The notes under the pieces are model-generated. The model worked only from the letters and a program-made list of their open reading frames with translations, was not told the origin of the DNA and ran no database searches. Made by a program: the position numbers and the translations under genes. From Conoideocrella luteorostrata (taxonomy: Eukaryota; Ascomycota; Sordariomycetes; Hypocreales; Clavicipitaceae), in the NCBI GenBank assembly GCA_032433595.1, contig JASWJB010000372.1, positions 1 through 38,031 on the forward strand: a stretch of 38,031 nt of DNA, written 5' to 3'. Below are positions 1 through 12,040 of this stretch, piece after piece; the stretch's first letter is position 1, and each line of letters opens with the position of its first letter.

Positions 1-502
1 CTAAAACTGTTGCTTAGAATGACCTAACCTTGACAGCTGTTGCACTGCCAAATGCTACTCTCAATTACCAAGTGAGCCATGAGTCTGGGACTACGCGACC
101 GCGGCGGCTATCGGTGCTGAGGTAGAGTGGCTAAGTGAAGGTAGATAGTTACGATGTTAAGACAAGCAAGTCTAGAAGCTCAATTTTCATGCCGGGGGAG
201 AATGGTATGGAGAATAGAAAGTGTCAGTCGCGAAGCGATGTCCTTCAATGGGGCGAGCTGCCCATTCGATAAAGGCGAAGACGATACCTGAAAGGTTGTG
301 AAAACTTAATACCTCCTCCCTCCAACTGTTGATGTGTCAATAAGCAAAGTTGGGGCGATGCCATGTTACAATACAAACAGGACCATCAGGTAGGCATTGT
401 GCTTTGACGAACTATTTACCGCTACCACTCACACTGCCAATGTGTTACACCTTTACCAAACACGCCAAATATACTGCGTGCTTGATAGATTCCCCATTGC
501 CA
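1..502. other. Non-coding flank downstream of the HAM-2 homologue
   Basis: No coding region that I can support lies here. The stretch follows the stop codon of the minus-strand HAM-2 homologue, so it should hold that gene's 3' untranslated region and terminator. Short open frames present on the plus strand run on into the antisense of the last HAM-2 exon and show no recognisable domain. Confidence 0.5.
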
Positions 503-3500
503 TCAAGCCCACCCCTCTACGTGCTCCAACTCACTCATCTCATCCAGCCTTTCGTCCCCCCACCCTTCCAGCTTCTCCAATTCCCTACTGAAAAAGTCTT
601 GCTCCTCCCTCAACGCCATCCTTACATCCGGTGCAATCTTATCCGGACACTTCCTCACATTAAGCCAGTGCGTCAAGCTCCTCAGTGCCTGTTCCAGAGG
701 CAACGCCGTATCAACCTCGGCGTCGACGTCACTGCCCGCGAGCCACTCGTCTCGTAGCTCCGGCCGACAGTGCAGGTACACTGCCGTTATAACGCGCATG
801 TTTGATTGGCGCCACTTACGACCACAGTAAGGAACTTGATTTTTGAATAGCTTGAGGGTGTATAGACGGAGTTCGGGTTGCGGGATGCGTAGAGATTTGC
901 GTAGTATGGTAGATGATTTGTATTGCACGAGGAGGAGGTTACGGTGGGCTTTGTTCTTGCATATTTTCTGGAGGACGCGGAGGTAGTTGATTAGCGAGAA
1001 GAAGTTGCGCCATGAGAAGTCGGTGATGGGTTCTTCAGGGAGGGGATTGACTGGGTAGCCCAGCTCGTCTACTTCGGGTCGTATGGAGGCTTGGTCGTCG
1101 CCGGCCTCGCCGTCTTCTTCGCCTTCGTCTCCTTCTCCTTCTTCCTGGGCAGTTTCGGATACCACAGGAGGCCGATTTCTCTTGATTGGTGGTGGGACAG
1201 CGTCGTCTTCGCTATCATTCTCTGAGTCTTGACCACCTCCATGGGCTTTCTGTTGGGCCTCCACCGCATTATCGACTTCTTCGTCCTCATTGTCCAAGTC
1301 GCTGTCCGACTTGTCCTTGAATTTGGAGCGCAAGTTACAGAATTGGAAGAAGCTACGGTTGTTAGACTAATGGTCATATACATAAAAAGGTGGGATGCCT
1401 CGCTGCTTACCTGTTTTCGACTCTGTCCATTTTGCTGTCAACTACTTGCTGTACATCCTGGTGCGCGAAGAGCTTCAGCACCAGCGGGACGTAATTTGAG
1501 TCTAGCAATAGTTGAGTTAAATACTCAAACTTGAGCACATCTACATATACTGTCAGTATCGTGAAGAGGAGCCAACATGTAAGCAAGTAACTGTTACTTA
1601 CGAGATACTCGTAACCATTTTAGTAACAAAATGAGTATGCCAGTTGTCGCCTTGGACGTTATCTCCCGCGTTCGAGCAGCATCCACCTCTTCAGGCGAAG
1701 GGTCTGGCTCTTCCTGCGCTGCAATCTGTCCGGGCATGTCTGGAGGCCTCGGGCCATTCGGCCCACCATTCATTCCGGGATTGCTACCTCTACCTGCCAT
1801 GCCGTTTGGCATTTGACCAGCCTGCTGGGCTACAATGGCAGTCACATTGGCTAGAATTGGCCGCAGCAACACAATAACTAGGGACTGTAAATGAGGAAGC
1901 GACTCTCTCTATTGTCCCAGAAGGTATTAGCTGTCGTGACGCTCCACTCCTTCAAGGTTATGATAGCACGAAACTTACGTAGAATCTTTCCACCGCGAGC
2001 AATCGTTGCTTCTCCCTCGTCGATAGCCGGTCGGGGTGTGGTCCGAAGTCGATTTCAGCGTCTTGTTGACTTTGTCCTTCCCCTTTCGCTTTCGGCTTCT
2101 GTGGCTTATCGTCTGCCTTGATCTCCTTGATGACTTCCCTCTCTTCCAGTGTCAACTCATCAAGGTCAAGATCCTCGATTTCGCCGTCGAAATCATCGTC
2201 ATCATCGTCAATCCACCCACGTTCAAATTTGAGGAATTGCTCTCGCTCTTCCCACATTTGCTGCGCAGCTCGTGTCATACGAACTCTGGTCGAGAAAAGC
2301 TCGCCAGCCTCAAGAATGGAAGCAGGGATATCGCTGCCCTCCCACCTCCGGCTGACTATCGAATCGTCAATTCCGGCCATGCCCTTTCCGCCGGCACTGT
2401 TACTAGTGGCATCCAGCGGAGGGTACATGAACGGAAAGTTCTGGTTCGTCTGATAATTTTGCTTTTTCCCCGATTTTCCACCGACACCTGGGGAGGGTGG
2501 TGGTGATGGCGCGGGTGTGGCAATATGAACTGGTTGATTCAGGATGGAAGCGCCGCCACTCTGGGCGTGTCCGGGGGTAGAAATGATGCCGTTGTTCCCG
2601 TTATTCCGCGTTGAAATGTTCGGTAACGGAGGCAAGAGAGATGTGTTTTCGTCCTCTAGAGGTATTAGAGGCTGTGGAGGGACATATGCCGGATATTTCG
2701 ATGTGATCTCTTGCCGGAAAACGTGATAATCCAAGGGTGATGCCGTAATTGTGGATTTGTCATGACCTTCTGTCGTCCCGCTCATGGCTGTCTTGATTTT
2801 CCCCAGGTCTTTGATCCCACCAAAAACCAGTAATATGGATTTCCAGAACAAGAGGAAAATCTGGGCCCACGTCAGCATTGGTCCCTAATTCTGATCACTG
2901 ACAAAGTCTGGTCGAGGGGCTAACTGACCTGCGTGAGAGGCATAGAATTTTGCTCATCCCACCGCAACTTCGACGTAGCAGTCATCATAAAGTCCACTAA
3001 AGACGGGTTCAATTCCACTTCATCGCCTCGTTAGCCGTATTCTGCCACAGCATCTCGGTTGAGGTCACTTACACAACGCCTTGTACGACGAGGACATGTC
3101 CACCGGATCATTCAGCGTCTCCTGAATAGCAATGTACATAATCGTCATCAGATTCATCAATTCATCTTGTGCCTCCTGCGGACTTGTCTGCTGGTGAATA
3201 TCTCCGGACCTAGCGCACAATTAGCAAATATACTACAGCAACAGGGCCAAAACCCCAATGTCAATTCCTACCAATGCAATTCGAAACAGTTCCTCAGGGC
3301 CTCCCATATCACAGGCAATCCCTCCAAGGAAGTCAGGCACTCCACCCCGGCCTTAATTGCCTGCAACTGGGACAAGCTCGCAATCGATCGACTGTTTCCG
3401 TCCGTAGCGTTTGGCATAGCCGTATCTCCCCAACGCCCTAGAACAAGGTATACTATCTTTCCTATCGAAGCGGACTTCAAAGCCGCGTCGTTGGACTGCA

Positions 3501-4110
3501 CGCCGGCAATAGCAGCTCGGACGAACCTCGTTCTCGTATCGTGGTCGGTATCATCCCATGAATGCTGACCATCCGACTCCTGGTTCCAATGCCACTCGAA
3601 GGCTTTTTGGGCGGCATTGAGTCGAATCCATTGCCAGAATTGGTAGACAAACCACTCGTCGATCTCTTCCGCGTGGGGGCCCATATCTGAGTACACGAAG
3701 TCGTATGCAACGGGCTCGGCTCGGTTTACTTCGGCAACAATGCGGCGGAGCTGAAGTAGAGATAGGGAATCCGTCGGCGCAGGATTTTGCTGCTGCTGCT
3801 GCTGCTGCTGCTGTTGTTGTGGCACATTTTGGCCGCCGTGGCCTGGCCCTGTTGCTGCCGCGAGCCCAGCTGGGAATGAATTTCGCTGAAGCCCGGGTCT
3901 GGAAGGCGGCGGCGGCGGCGGGACGGGAGGTTTGTCAACCTCGTCGGCTCCTCCACCACCAACAGCAACCTCTCCCGTATCGGTTACATCTTCGGTGGGC
4001 TTCGGAGGCTCGGGTGCCTGCTCTGGTACGGGTGCAGACGCGGGCCACATGTTTGCTGTTTGGGGTGATGGACTCTGGTGCGAGGTCGGGGTGCTGGCAG
4101 CTCCGTCCAT
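503..4110 (-). CDS. ham-2: STRIPAK subunit, STRIP1/2 homologue (HAM-2/PRO22/Far11 family)
   Basis: This is the STRIP scaffold of the STRIPAK phosphatase-kinase complex, which in Neurospora and Sordaria is needed for hyphal fusion and fruiting and sits at the nuclear envelope/ER. The hand-built exons are 4110-3272, 3209-3073, 3017-2929, 2884-1979, 1908-1602, 1540-1411 and 1352-503, giving 1085 aa in frame throughout. The N1221-type region starts near residue 115 (LSLLQLRRIVAEVNR, then FVYQFWQWIRLN). A hydrophobic family-typical segment, LTWAQIFLLFWKSILLVFGG, lies near residue 359. The DUF3402 part includes SLPHLQSLVIVLL near 660 and YTLKLFKNQVPYCGRKWRQS in the last exon. A Q tract (residues about 98-108) and an acidic insert in the last exon are low complexity. 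An open frame continues upstream only to a TTG with a stop just before it, so the ATG at 4110 is chosen; an extra 5' exon is not excluded. Family call is firm, the exact start less so. Confidence 0.93.
3784..3822 (-). repeat. CAG/CAA trinucleotide repeat (polyglutamine) in HAM-2 homologue
   Basis: A run of tgc/tgt triplets on the plus strand reads as about eleven consecutive glutamines in the HAM-2 homologue, just after a proline-rich N-terminal region and before the N1221-type domain. Most units are CAG with a few CAA. Such tracts often vary in length between strains. It lies in a disordered linker. Confidence 0.85.
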
Positions 4111-4651
4111 GCTAAACGCATTGCGCGTCCGCCGCCGAGTCGTGGAATTGCGGCTCAAGCCTCTTCAGTCCATCTAACCCGTCACGTTTGCTGCATGTGC
4201 TTTTCGGCGCCGGACTGTGGAGGCCGTGACAAGGGTGTCGCGTGTCGAGGTTTCGGCGGCAGGAGATGGAAGGTCGGTCGTTCAAGATACTCGTCCGCTG
4301 CTAGACCAGAATGCGCGGTGTGGTGGCTTGCCTGTTGGTAGGCAGCTGCTGCACCGAAGCTTGAGCTCTGGATGCCGGAGGCTAAGGTGGTAGTTAGTGG
4401 GCGACGGCGAAGTCCCGTCATTGGCTGGCTGGCTGGCTGGCTGTGAACTAGGGCCGGTGTTGGTGTTGGACCCTGAGCATGTCAAATAGTGCCGCCGTCG
4501 GGAACCAACAACCTTGCCAAGACATAACTAATACGGGCTCGTCTTATAATTAACTCCATCATTTTTGTCTTTCTCGCTAAATCAAATATGCCAAAATAAG
4601 GCCACTAGACCAAAGCCGCGCCTCAGTAACGCCAATCCCAGCATCTTGTCT
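4111..4651. other. Intergenic region: HAM-2 promoter and DUF2011 3' end
   Basis: The 541 bases lie between the start of the HAM-2 homologue and the stop of the upstream same-strand DUF2011 gene. They should carry the HAM-2 promoter and leader. A short GGCT tandem (about five units, near 4422-4441) is visible. No coding region is supported; several open frames overlap here but have no domain and lack convincing starts. Confidence 0.5.
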
Positions 4652-5536
4652 CTAAGGCCTCTCTCTACTCATCACACCACAACCATCACCATCACTATCA
4701 CCATCACAGTCACCTTCACCGTCATCGTCACCACGAGACTCACCAGCACTCCTACCACTGCCCTCAGCGCCCTTCATCTCCTTACTCTTCGCCTTCTTCC
4801 TCAGTTTCTTCGCCCGATTCAGCCTCTTCTTCTTCTCCTTCAAATGCTCCTCCTTATCCAACGCATCTTTCTTGCGCGCGTCCTCCATCTCCCTTGCCTT
4901 CCTCGTATTCGCCCTCGCTGCTATTCTTGACTTCTTTCCTGGCCTCTTCCGTTTCCCTTGCACCTCTTCGTCTTTCAAGTTGGCAGCTGTATCCTCTTCA
5001 CCTGCTTTTGGAACCTGCCGCGCAATGTTTATTTTGGTGACTCTCCAAGGCAATTCCATCCCCCATGACGGACGGTGGGATCGCATTATGATATCATGCC
5101 CGCTTACCGCCGCATACTGATACTCTCTTTTCAATTCCCCGGGGATATTTTTCACAGCGTAAAATGATGGCGGGCGCGGATGCGCCAATGCTCCTTCTCC
5201 CAGAGGGGCATTCTCATCCTCCAGGACGATTTTGGATGGTGCGGCCGAGCTGAAAAGACGGAACTCGAATTCACCGAGTTCGCTGTCAGTATCATCATGT
5301 CCTTGGTCTTCGTGTGTGTTCAATTCACCATCCTTTTTCGATTTTATCCGTAATTGAGCATCTCGCGACTTGGGCTGATGACCCGTTCGCACCGCCTGGT
5401 GGACGTCTAGACCCAGTGACTCTGCAATCTGTGCATTCAGACGCGCCTCAAGATCTGGTTTGATAGATTCCTCCGCACCCCCGCTCCATGCGGATTCATC
5501 CGAATCATTTAACTCTTCTCGACGGACTCTGCGCAT
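4652..5536 (-). CDS. DUF2011 family protein, likely nuclear
   Basis: This is an intronless frame of 294 aa starting at a true ATG. It resembles the fungal DUF2011 family: a short basic N-terminus, a conserved middle section with GEFEFRLFSSAAPSKIVLED (about 88-107), a following RPPSFYAV (121-128) and a YQYAAVSG-type stretch ending in WGMELPWRVTKI (158-169). After residue 195 comes a highly basic, charged helix (KRKRPGKKSRIAARANTRK, then many EKKK and KKLRKK motifs to about 257), followed by an acidic Asp/Gly tail encoded by imperfect ATG/GTG-type triplet repeats. The basic segment would serve as a nuclear or nucleolar signal; a role in RNA or ribosome biology is only my inference. The family has no firmly known function. 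It lies tandem and same-strand upstream of the HAM-2 homologue, with a separate promoter. Confidence 0.82.
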   Translation of the reverse strand: MRRVRREELNDSDESAWSGGAEESIKPDLEARLNAQIAESLGLDVHQAVRTGHQPKSRDAQLRIKSKKDGELNTHEDQGHDDTDSELGEFEFRLFSSAAPSKIVLEDENAPLGEGALAHPRPPSFYAVKNIPGELKREYQYAAVSGHDIIMRSHRPSWGMELPWRVTKINIARQVPKAGEEDTAANLKDEEVQGKRKRPGKKSRIAARANTRKAREMEDARKKDALDKEEHLKEKKKRLNRAKKLRKKAKSKEMKGAEGSGRSAGESRGDDDGEGDCDGDSDGDGCGVMSRERP

Positions 5537-7580
5537 TGCGTGAGCGATGATATCGGTCGAGCAGTTCTGGAACGAAGCGAAACAAACCTCTTCTCCCCCG
5601 ATAGCTCGACCATGTCGGTTTGCAACCGACGCAATTCAGCCTACTTGAAGCTAGCCAGCCAACCAAAGAGCGAAAAAGAATAAAAGAATAAATATATATC
5701 GTCTCTGAACCCGTCTGTAAATGGTCTCCGGACGACTATGGAACTGGCAAGCGTCGTTGTGATGATTCAACAGTTATGACCGACGACTGAGAGTCGCCCA
5801 ACTCGAGACAGGGATGTCGGGGCCATCGAAAAAAAGGGAAGCATTGTTCTCCGTACTCCGTACAGCACCCCTCTTGCGTTGAACCAGCACCCTTTTTTTG
5901 TGGGGCGATACTCTATAAGCATAGTTAATTGGCTACTACATAAGTCGCCTCCCAAGTCCTCAAAGTCTTCCACTAACAGATCCTGAATTTACACACAGCA
6001 GTACTCGGTATATATTCAGCGTGTACAGAGCACAACAGCTTGCAATACAGCGTGTGCTAGGTCAGTAAAAGCCTCGAAATAGAATTACACATAATAAAGT
6101 TAAAAAAAAAAAAAAGGAGGGGAAAATATAGAGTAAATGTATATATATATAAACCGCAGCATAAAGTCTCAACGCAAATTATTCTGTTAGCGGGGTACAA
6201 AAGGGGTGCTGGACGAGCTCACGAGGAGTGCTGCACAACGCTTCCCGAAAAACATAAGGCCGTATCTTATCGCCGCCACTAACAGACAAGCGACAGCCAT
6301 AGCCAACAACCACACCACCAACACCAGTCGCGCCAGCCGCCAAACAACATGCGCTAGCAGCTTAACTAATAGCCACCCTCATTTCATCAACCAACGCGCG
6401 CTAACAACGATAGTCTAGCTTCTGTTCCGACAGCTCGGCTCGCGTCATCGTCAAAGTCAGTACCATCACATTGATTTCAAAATCAAACCCCACGGAATTG
6501 AATGCACATGGGCCCTTCACGTTGGCAAGAAATGACTCTGTGGCCTCGTGAATTTTGCAAGCAAATGAATATTTAACTCCAGTTATCCGAAAGGCGGAGA
6601 AAGAAGCCAACCCCCCTCCCGAGCCAGAGCCTGAGCCAAACTATAGAGAGCACCGCCTTTACGCCGTTCCACAGTGGATGTATACAATACAAGAATGAAA
6701 AGAGACAGAAGGGGGGAAAAAATAACCCTGAACCAACGCCATAATAATAGGAATAATAAACAAAAGGCCAATTGTCCCACACTCTCAACACCATAGAGAA
6801 TCATAAAGCCGGCTTCCACGGCGCCCTTGGTTTGGCTGAGGCGCCATGCCTCCGATCTTCATGGCACATACAATATGTAAAGTAACAGCATAATAAAATC
6901 ACTCTTCCATCACGCCACAACTCAGGCCACCAATGTATCAGGCCCCAGTTGATGCATCGCCTTCGAGTGCTCGAACAGTACGGAGTATAGTATGGTATCC
7001 CGCGCTCCGTACATGCATACATGCAAGTACTGCATATACATGTACTAGTACGGCGCAACTGAGAGATGTGGGTCTGTTTCCGTAACATCGCATTTTGCCC
7101 TTGTATTTAGCACACCCGCTCCAGCTATATCACCAACAAAAGGCCGTCGACTTGCCAACTTGTAATTCGTTCAACCTCCTGCCCCACGCAGCGTGCAACC
7201 GGTTTGTTGCCTTGACCATGTCAGGTCAGGGATGTTCCGGCGGAAAAGCCAGTGCGCTCGTAGTAGGAGCCCAACAAGCCAGCCGTTGTTCGGCCTGCTC
7301 CGGCGGCAGACTCGCCTCGGGCCGGCTTGCATCAGAGAGGTTGAGGCGAATCTAGACATGTGTGGGGGTGGTATATAGCATCCAAAGCGCCACCAGCAAA
7401 GGACGAGAAATGGCTGTGCCAGCAAGTATCGTACATTAAGAATAGAAATAGTAGAGTTGTAAGAATCGGCAGTATCCTATGCACTCAACCCAATGATATG
7501 TAGCCTATTGATGAACAGTTGATGCTTCCTTTCCATCAATTTCCGATCCAAATGATGTGTCATTGAACAACGCACGACGA
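5537..7580. other. 2.0 kb intergenic region (DUF2011 promoter / Ndt80-like 3' side)
   Basis: No gene is supported. The region should hold the promoter of the DUF2011 gene on its left and the 3' untranslated end of the Ndt80-like gene on its right. It contains two exact copies of the dispersed nonamer (5854-5862 and 6979-6987), a 14-base A run at 6102-6115 followed by a purine stretch, and a short TA repeat near 6140-6150. Open frames here are under 100 codons, overlap each other and have no recognisable domain. Confidence 0.5.
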
Positions 7581-9576
7581 TTATGCGGCAGTCCATGAAT
7601 AATTATTTATGCTGTCGAAAGAGCCGCGAGCGCTGCTGCTGTAAGACGGAGTCTCGTGTTTCAAGGGTGGAACGCCAGAGTAGGATCTTCCATCGTGACC
7701 GGCATAGGCGAGGTTCGAAGTGGGCTCCGCGGACGAAGTAGTCCAGGTATTGGCAGAAGGGTAGTAATCTCTGGAGGCTGGTGCGTTGCCGCCCGGGGAT
7801 ACGTCACCCACACTGCTATTCATGCCACGGAAAGAGCCGTACCTGTAGTCGGCGCCCTCGGCAGGATGAACCGATCCGTTGCTGTGGATAGATTGATGGC
7901 TCTGGTGACGAGGGCTTTTCGACGGACGGGGGTTGCTGTCCATATATCGAGGCATGCTAAATGTACTGTCCGCTCCAATAGTAACGGTGCTTCCTGGAAT
8001 GTGAGGTGTTGACGTAGTCGCATAATTGTAGTTTGACCGTAGGCCAGCCTGGCCTTGGTCGGTTGTAGTCAGGGGAAGAGGTATGGATGATGCCATTGAC
8101 GTCTGAAGCGGAAGTTCCTGCGGCTCAGAGGAAAATCCGGAGGATCCAGAAAGGGGCAACTTTGAATACGAATCAGATGCCAGAGTCGATGGAACCTGGG
8201 AGTTCCAAGAGGGGTACGAGCTGTATCACGCAGGAATGTTAGTTTCTGCATTTGTAGCATATATATCCCCGTGAATCAAATTCTTCCTTGAGTAGGGTTT
8301 GAAATCACTTACTTCGATCTCATGGCGCCGATACTTGAGTTTTGTGGCTTTGGGGGACTGAATGTGAACGCTGATCGTGGAACCTGCATATCCATACTTC
8401 TGGCCTTGCCATCATGCTTGACGCTGATGGTACTGGCGACAACTCCAAGCCCGGTCTCAACTAAGGCCTGGCCTCGTGACCCAGCACTAGAGCCCAGAAG
8501 AGGTATTTCTTTGCGAGCTTGGAAGTTCCGCGGGCTACGGCCCCTGACAACAACAGGAGCAGTGATTGATTCCGCCAGGACAACTTTTGAGTTATCGGTA
8601 AGAGTGCCCATGACCTTCAAATGCAGGACAAAGTGTTGCTGAAGCTCCTTCCTTCGGCCGTTGTTGGCAGTTGCACTGGACTGGTGCGTTAATATAAAGG
8701 GTTCAATAGTCAATGATCAGTACTGGAGACTTACATTCTGAACTGAAGTCGGCGCCATCCGATGGGGTAGACGGCAAATTCTCCCTCAGTCTCCGCTCCG
8801 TCTTCCTGGAAAGGAACCAAAGGCAGAGGGGACGGCTCCTGGTCTGGCCCCTGGCTAATTTCCGGAGAGTTCGGGGGGGGGGTCTTCCAGGGAATGACTA
8901 TGAGTCGAACTGGGTTTCCGTCGACAGATTCAATGGCAGAAACAGCCACTTCGACGTTGCTTACGGGAAGAGTCACATTGGCCTCATTCACGACTGACAA
9001 CTGGCCACGCGGCATGAGGAGGGAGCCGCTGATCTGGAACAAGTTGCGTCGGTAGCAGGTCAGTTCGGGCTGTAGAGAACAACCATCACTGGTGTTGGCA
9101 GGCATCTCGGACAAGAAGAACATGCCGTGCAACTGGGCAGAGAGTTCAAGCTGCTGGACGCGGCCTTGGGCATCGACAACAGTTGACTTATCCTGGGAAC
9201 GTCTAAACGATAGCAGTTTATGATCCTGATTTACCGTAAGCCGAGAGCCGTCATCCCTCATATCATGGACGATTTCTTGGTAAGCGGGTTGTTCGGCTTG
9301 CGAGAAGGATCGTTTCAGGTTGGAGTATGAATTCTGACGCTCGTAAGAAGCCGACTCATCTTGGGAATACCGGTTGTAGGAGTAAGGCTGCTCCAAATGC
9401 CCTCGAGGTCTTGCCGAGAGATGTGATGATGGATGGCCCTGGATAGACGAATCCAAACTTCCGAGGCGGTTAGGTAAATGTGAAGAGCCGCCATAGTTGG
9501 ACCATAGACTGGAGTGAGCGGGCTCTCCTCGTAGCTCAGTCATGGTAGCCGCTGGGTATGCTGCTGCTGTCATCAT
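7581..9576 (-). CDS. Ndt80/PhoG-like DNA-binding transcription factor
   Basis: Exons are 9576-8735, 8675-8313 and 8220-7581, giving 614 aa. The Ndt80/PhoG immunoglobulin-fold DNA-binding domain spans about residues 115-375: LTCYRRNLFQISGSL near 172, VPWKTP-like IPWKTP, GWRRLQFR just before intron 1, IATANNGRRKELQQHF (281-296) and the hallmark VVRGRSPRNFQ (323-333). The long Ser/Pro/Tyr-rich tail (from about 400) looks like an unstructured activation region. Family members control meiosis (yeast Ndt80), extracellular proteases and starvation death (VIB-1, XprG), sexual development (FSD-1) or N-acetylglucosamine use (RON1); which of these applies cannot be settled by eye. An in-frame stop lies 22 bases before the first ATG pair, which fixes the start unless an upstream exon exists. 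Intron 1 uses the second of two adjacent AG sites, the only one keeping frame. Confidence 0.9.
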
Positions 9577-9961
9577 AGGCACATGTCTTTGCAAAAGTTA
9601 AGAAGTTGAAGTCGATGTTGCCGAGGCCAGTGAATAACAACGACAACGCAATACTGGGCGATGTAGTCCTTTTATCTCTGAGATAGTAGGGGTATGGAGC
9701 GGTGGCAAAGCAGAAACGGCTGTAACAACGCGGGCTGGTGATTTTTGAGTTTGAACTTGTCCTTGGCAATGAGACGGCGACAGTGTGTGGCCTTTAACTT
9801 TCCACGGGCCGAGTCTTAGGGGAAAGGGAAGTATTTGTACGGCCGGCTGACAATGAGAAGAAGACTCAAGTACTGTAATCGCAGAGTTGTAGGCCAAGCT
9901 GCGGGCAAGTAGTATTAGTATACCTGCATACAATACGCCGATGGACCCTCCCCAGGACGGC

Positions 9962-10036
9962 AGATGCTGTGGATGCTGTGGATGCTGTGGATGCTGTGGA
10001 TGCTGTGGATGCTAAGGTTGCTAAGGATGCTGTGGA
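9962..10036. repeat. 9-bp minisatellite, unit GGATGCTGT
   Basis: About eight tandem copies of a nine-base unit are seen, the first five essentially perfect and the next two changed (GGATGCTAA, GGTTGCTAA) before a final good copy. It lies some 390 bases upstream of the Ndt80-like start codon, in its promoter or leader. No open frame spans it convincingly. Confidence 0.9.
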
Positions 10037-12026
10037 GGGGGGTGCAGTCCCAAAAGGCCCGGCACTGAGCCGGGTACATTTGGAGTTTTGTCGACCAGGG
10101 CCGGTGTTAACAGCCAGGAACGGGAGCTAGGAATTGCCTCTCCAGCAAAATGAAACTAAACAAACGGCTTGCCTAGGCCACTGTGCTAGTATCGATCCGG
10201 CCGCAGCAATCTTTACTCCCGCGAGGTACTCCGTACAAAGCTAGCCAATGCTCTTCTTGTATTAGTTAAGTCGGCAGGCTTGAGCAAGCATATTTGTATG
10301 AGTATGTATATATGTACTCTGTGTGTGCATGCACATACGGAAGATACCTCTTGCCTCTGGGCAGGCGTCTAATCTTGGAAGGAGAAGGGACAAGAGGGGG
10401 TCGGCCAACCAGTATACCAAAACCTCGTGAACCAAAGGTGGACAACGTTTGGCATCACTTTTCTCCGCTGGTGGTGTGATCCCTGCTTCAAGTAGACAAG
10501 GCGAAGAAATAAAACAATCCCTTCGTCACAACCCGCGTTTGTTCGTGCCTATTCACGCGCCAATTATCTTTGTTATGCACGGCCTTGAATTCACCCCAGA
10601 AGCATAGAGGGACTTGAAGCCTTGAATGCTGCCCATGGCAGATGGACCGTTACGTTGGGGGCGAGATCAAGTCCGACAGCACGGGAAGCGCTACCGTGGG
10701 ATGGACGAGGACCAAGACATCATGGGTGCAGTGCGAGATCGAGCACCACACGCCGGCTAAAAGTTCCATCCAGGCCATCTCCATGTTGGCGAACCTTGGG
10801 GCACACTCCCCTTGTTGTTGACCTATCGAATGTTTGCCGAAGAGGAGACATGCTGTGATGTTCCTTGTCTGATCAAATGGCCAGGGGGGGGAGGGGGAAC
10901 ACCGTCATGAGCCTTGTACCAGTGACGAGCAAGTCAAACGTAGAGCGTGATTCTGCCGAGCAGGTGGCTTGCACGAAACGCTAACAAGGTCCAAAATAGA
11001 TACATTCCCTCCGTAGTCGTGACTTACTGCGTCCGCATGGGTCCGAGATGCAACAGGAAATCGACGTGGAGATGGGCGACAAGGCAACAGAGCCGGGGCT
11101 TCCTGTGGGTCGAGGACACCTAAAAATTAGTCTCATCAGTCATGACCTGGGCAAGCCTCGTGCATGGATCAAGCGCACATTCCGAACGCTGGCGAACCAG
11201 CAGCCTGTATCCGACACAGCAAAAGACAAACTAACCCGAGGCCAGTGAAGAGGCTAAGTTCAAAGCCCGCTGTTCTTCTAGAAGATGTTGGCCGTTCAGA
11301 CAACAATATTAAATAAAGCCAGCGGCAAATACTATCTGTAGTAATATCAGCATCAGTCGCGAGCAGAAGAACGGGTCTTGCTTTTCTGATTAGTGTTCCG
11401 GACCCTGTATTGTATTTTATAGGAGTGGTTCGGTGCAAACAGAAGCACGCCAAGTGAGTCAAGCCACCCCAGGTTTGATGTTTTCACTACGGAGTAGACA
11501 GACGAATGGTCAAGTACCCGACCCAGGGTTATTTTTTATTTTTTTTTCCTTTTCTTTTCTTGTTTTTTGTACCCAGTGCCATCTTAGTCCGGTGAATCAG
11601 AGACAGCCGACGTAACAAATGTCTTGTTGGGGCTTCGACAATGACTGTTGCTGGCATGACTCGGCCGATAGGAGTTTGCGGCTTGCGACGATGTTCAATG
11701 CGGAGTGCATTTTATGTAACACTAGAAACCGCCCCCAACGCTGACAGACAATCTATTCGTGATATTTTGCCTCGAGGTTGCAGTCTCCGGCATTCAAAGG
11801 TTCTGCTAGCGATGGTCACTACCACATTAGATTCGTTGTCGGCCGAGAGCATTTGCCCCTCGTGCCAAGCAGATGCCACGGGATCAGAGATAATCAAGTC
11901 CTTATTTGGATGGGTTAGGCGCGGACAGTGACCGAGCAGGGAGGAAGCACGGTTGATTGACATTCGGTCAATGCGTCAGTCGGTGCCAGACGACATTGCC
12001 TCTGCGAAGAGAAAGTCAGAGACGGT

Positions 12027-12040
12027 ACGGAGTACTCCGT
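12027..12040. repeat. Perfect 14-bp palindrome ACGGAGTACTCCGT
   Basis: The sequence equals its own reverse complement and consists of two head-to-head copies of the dispersed ACGGAGT core. It could be a dimeric binding site or a recombination product of the motif. Confidence 0.85.

Noticed and set aside
3705..4115. 136-codon plus-strand frame with Ala/Val runs
   Set aside because: It is the antisense of HAM-2 exon 1; the Ala run is the complement of the CAG repeat.
4565..4930. 121-codon plus-strand frame with a Thr/Ile repeat
   Set aside because: It is the antisense of the acidic tail repeat and basic helix of the DUF2011 gene.
9577..9594. Start of the Ndt80-like protein six codons upstream
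   Set aside because: That position is TTG, preceded by an in-frame stop at 9598-9600; the ATG at 9576 is the first possible eukaryotic start in this exon.
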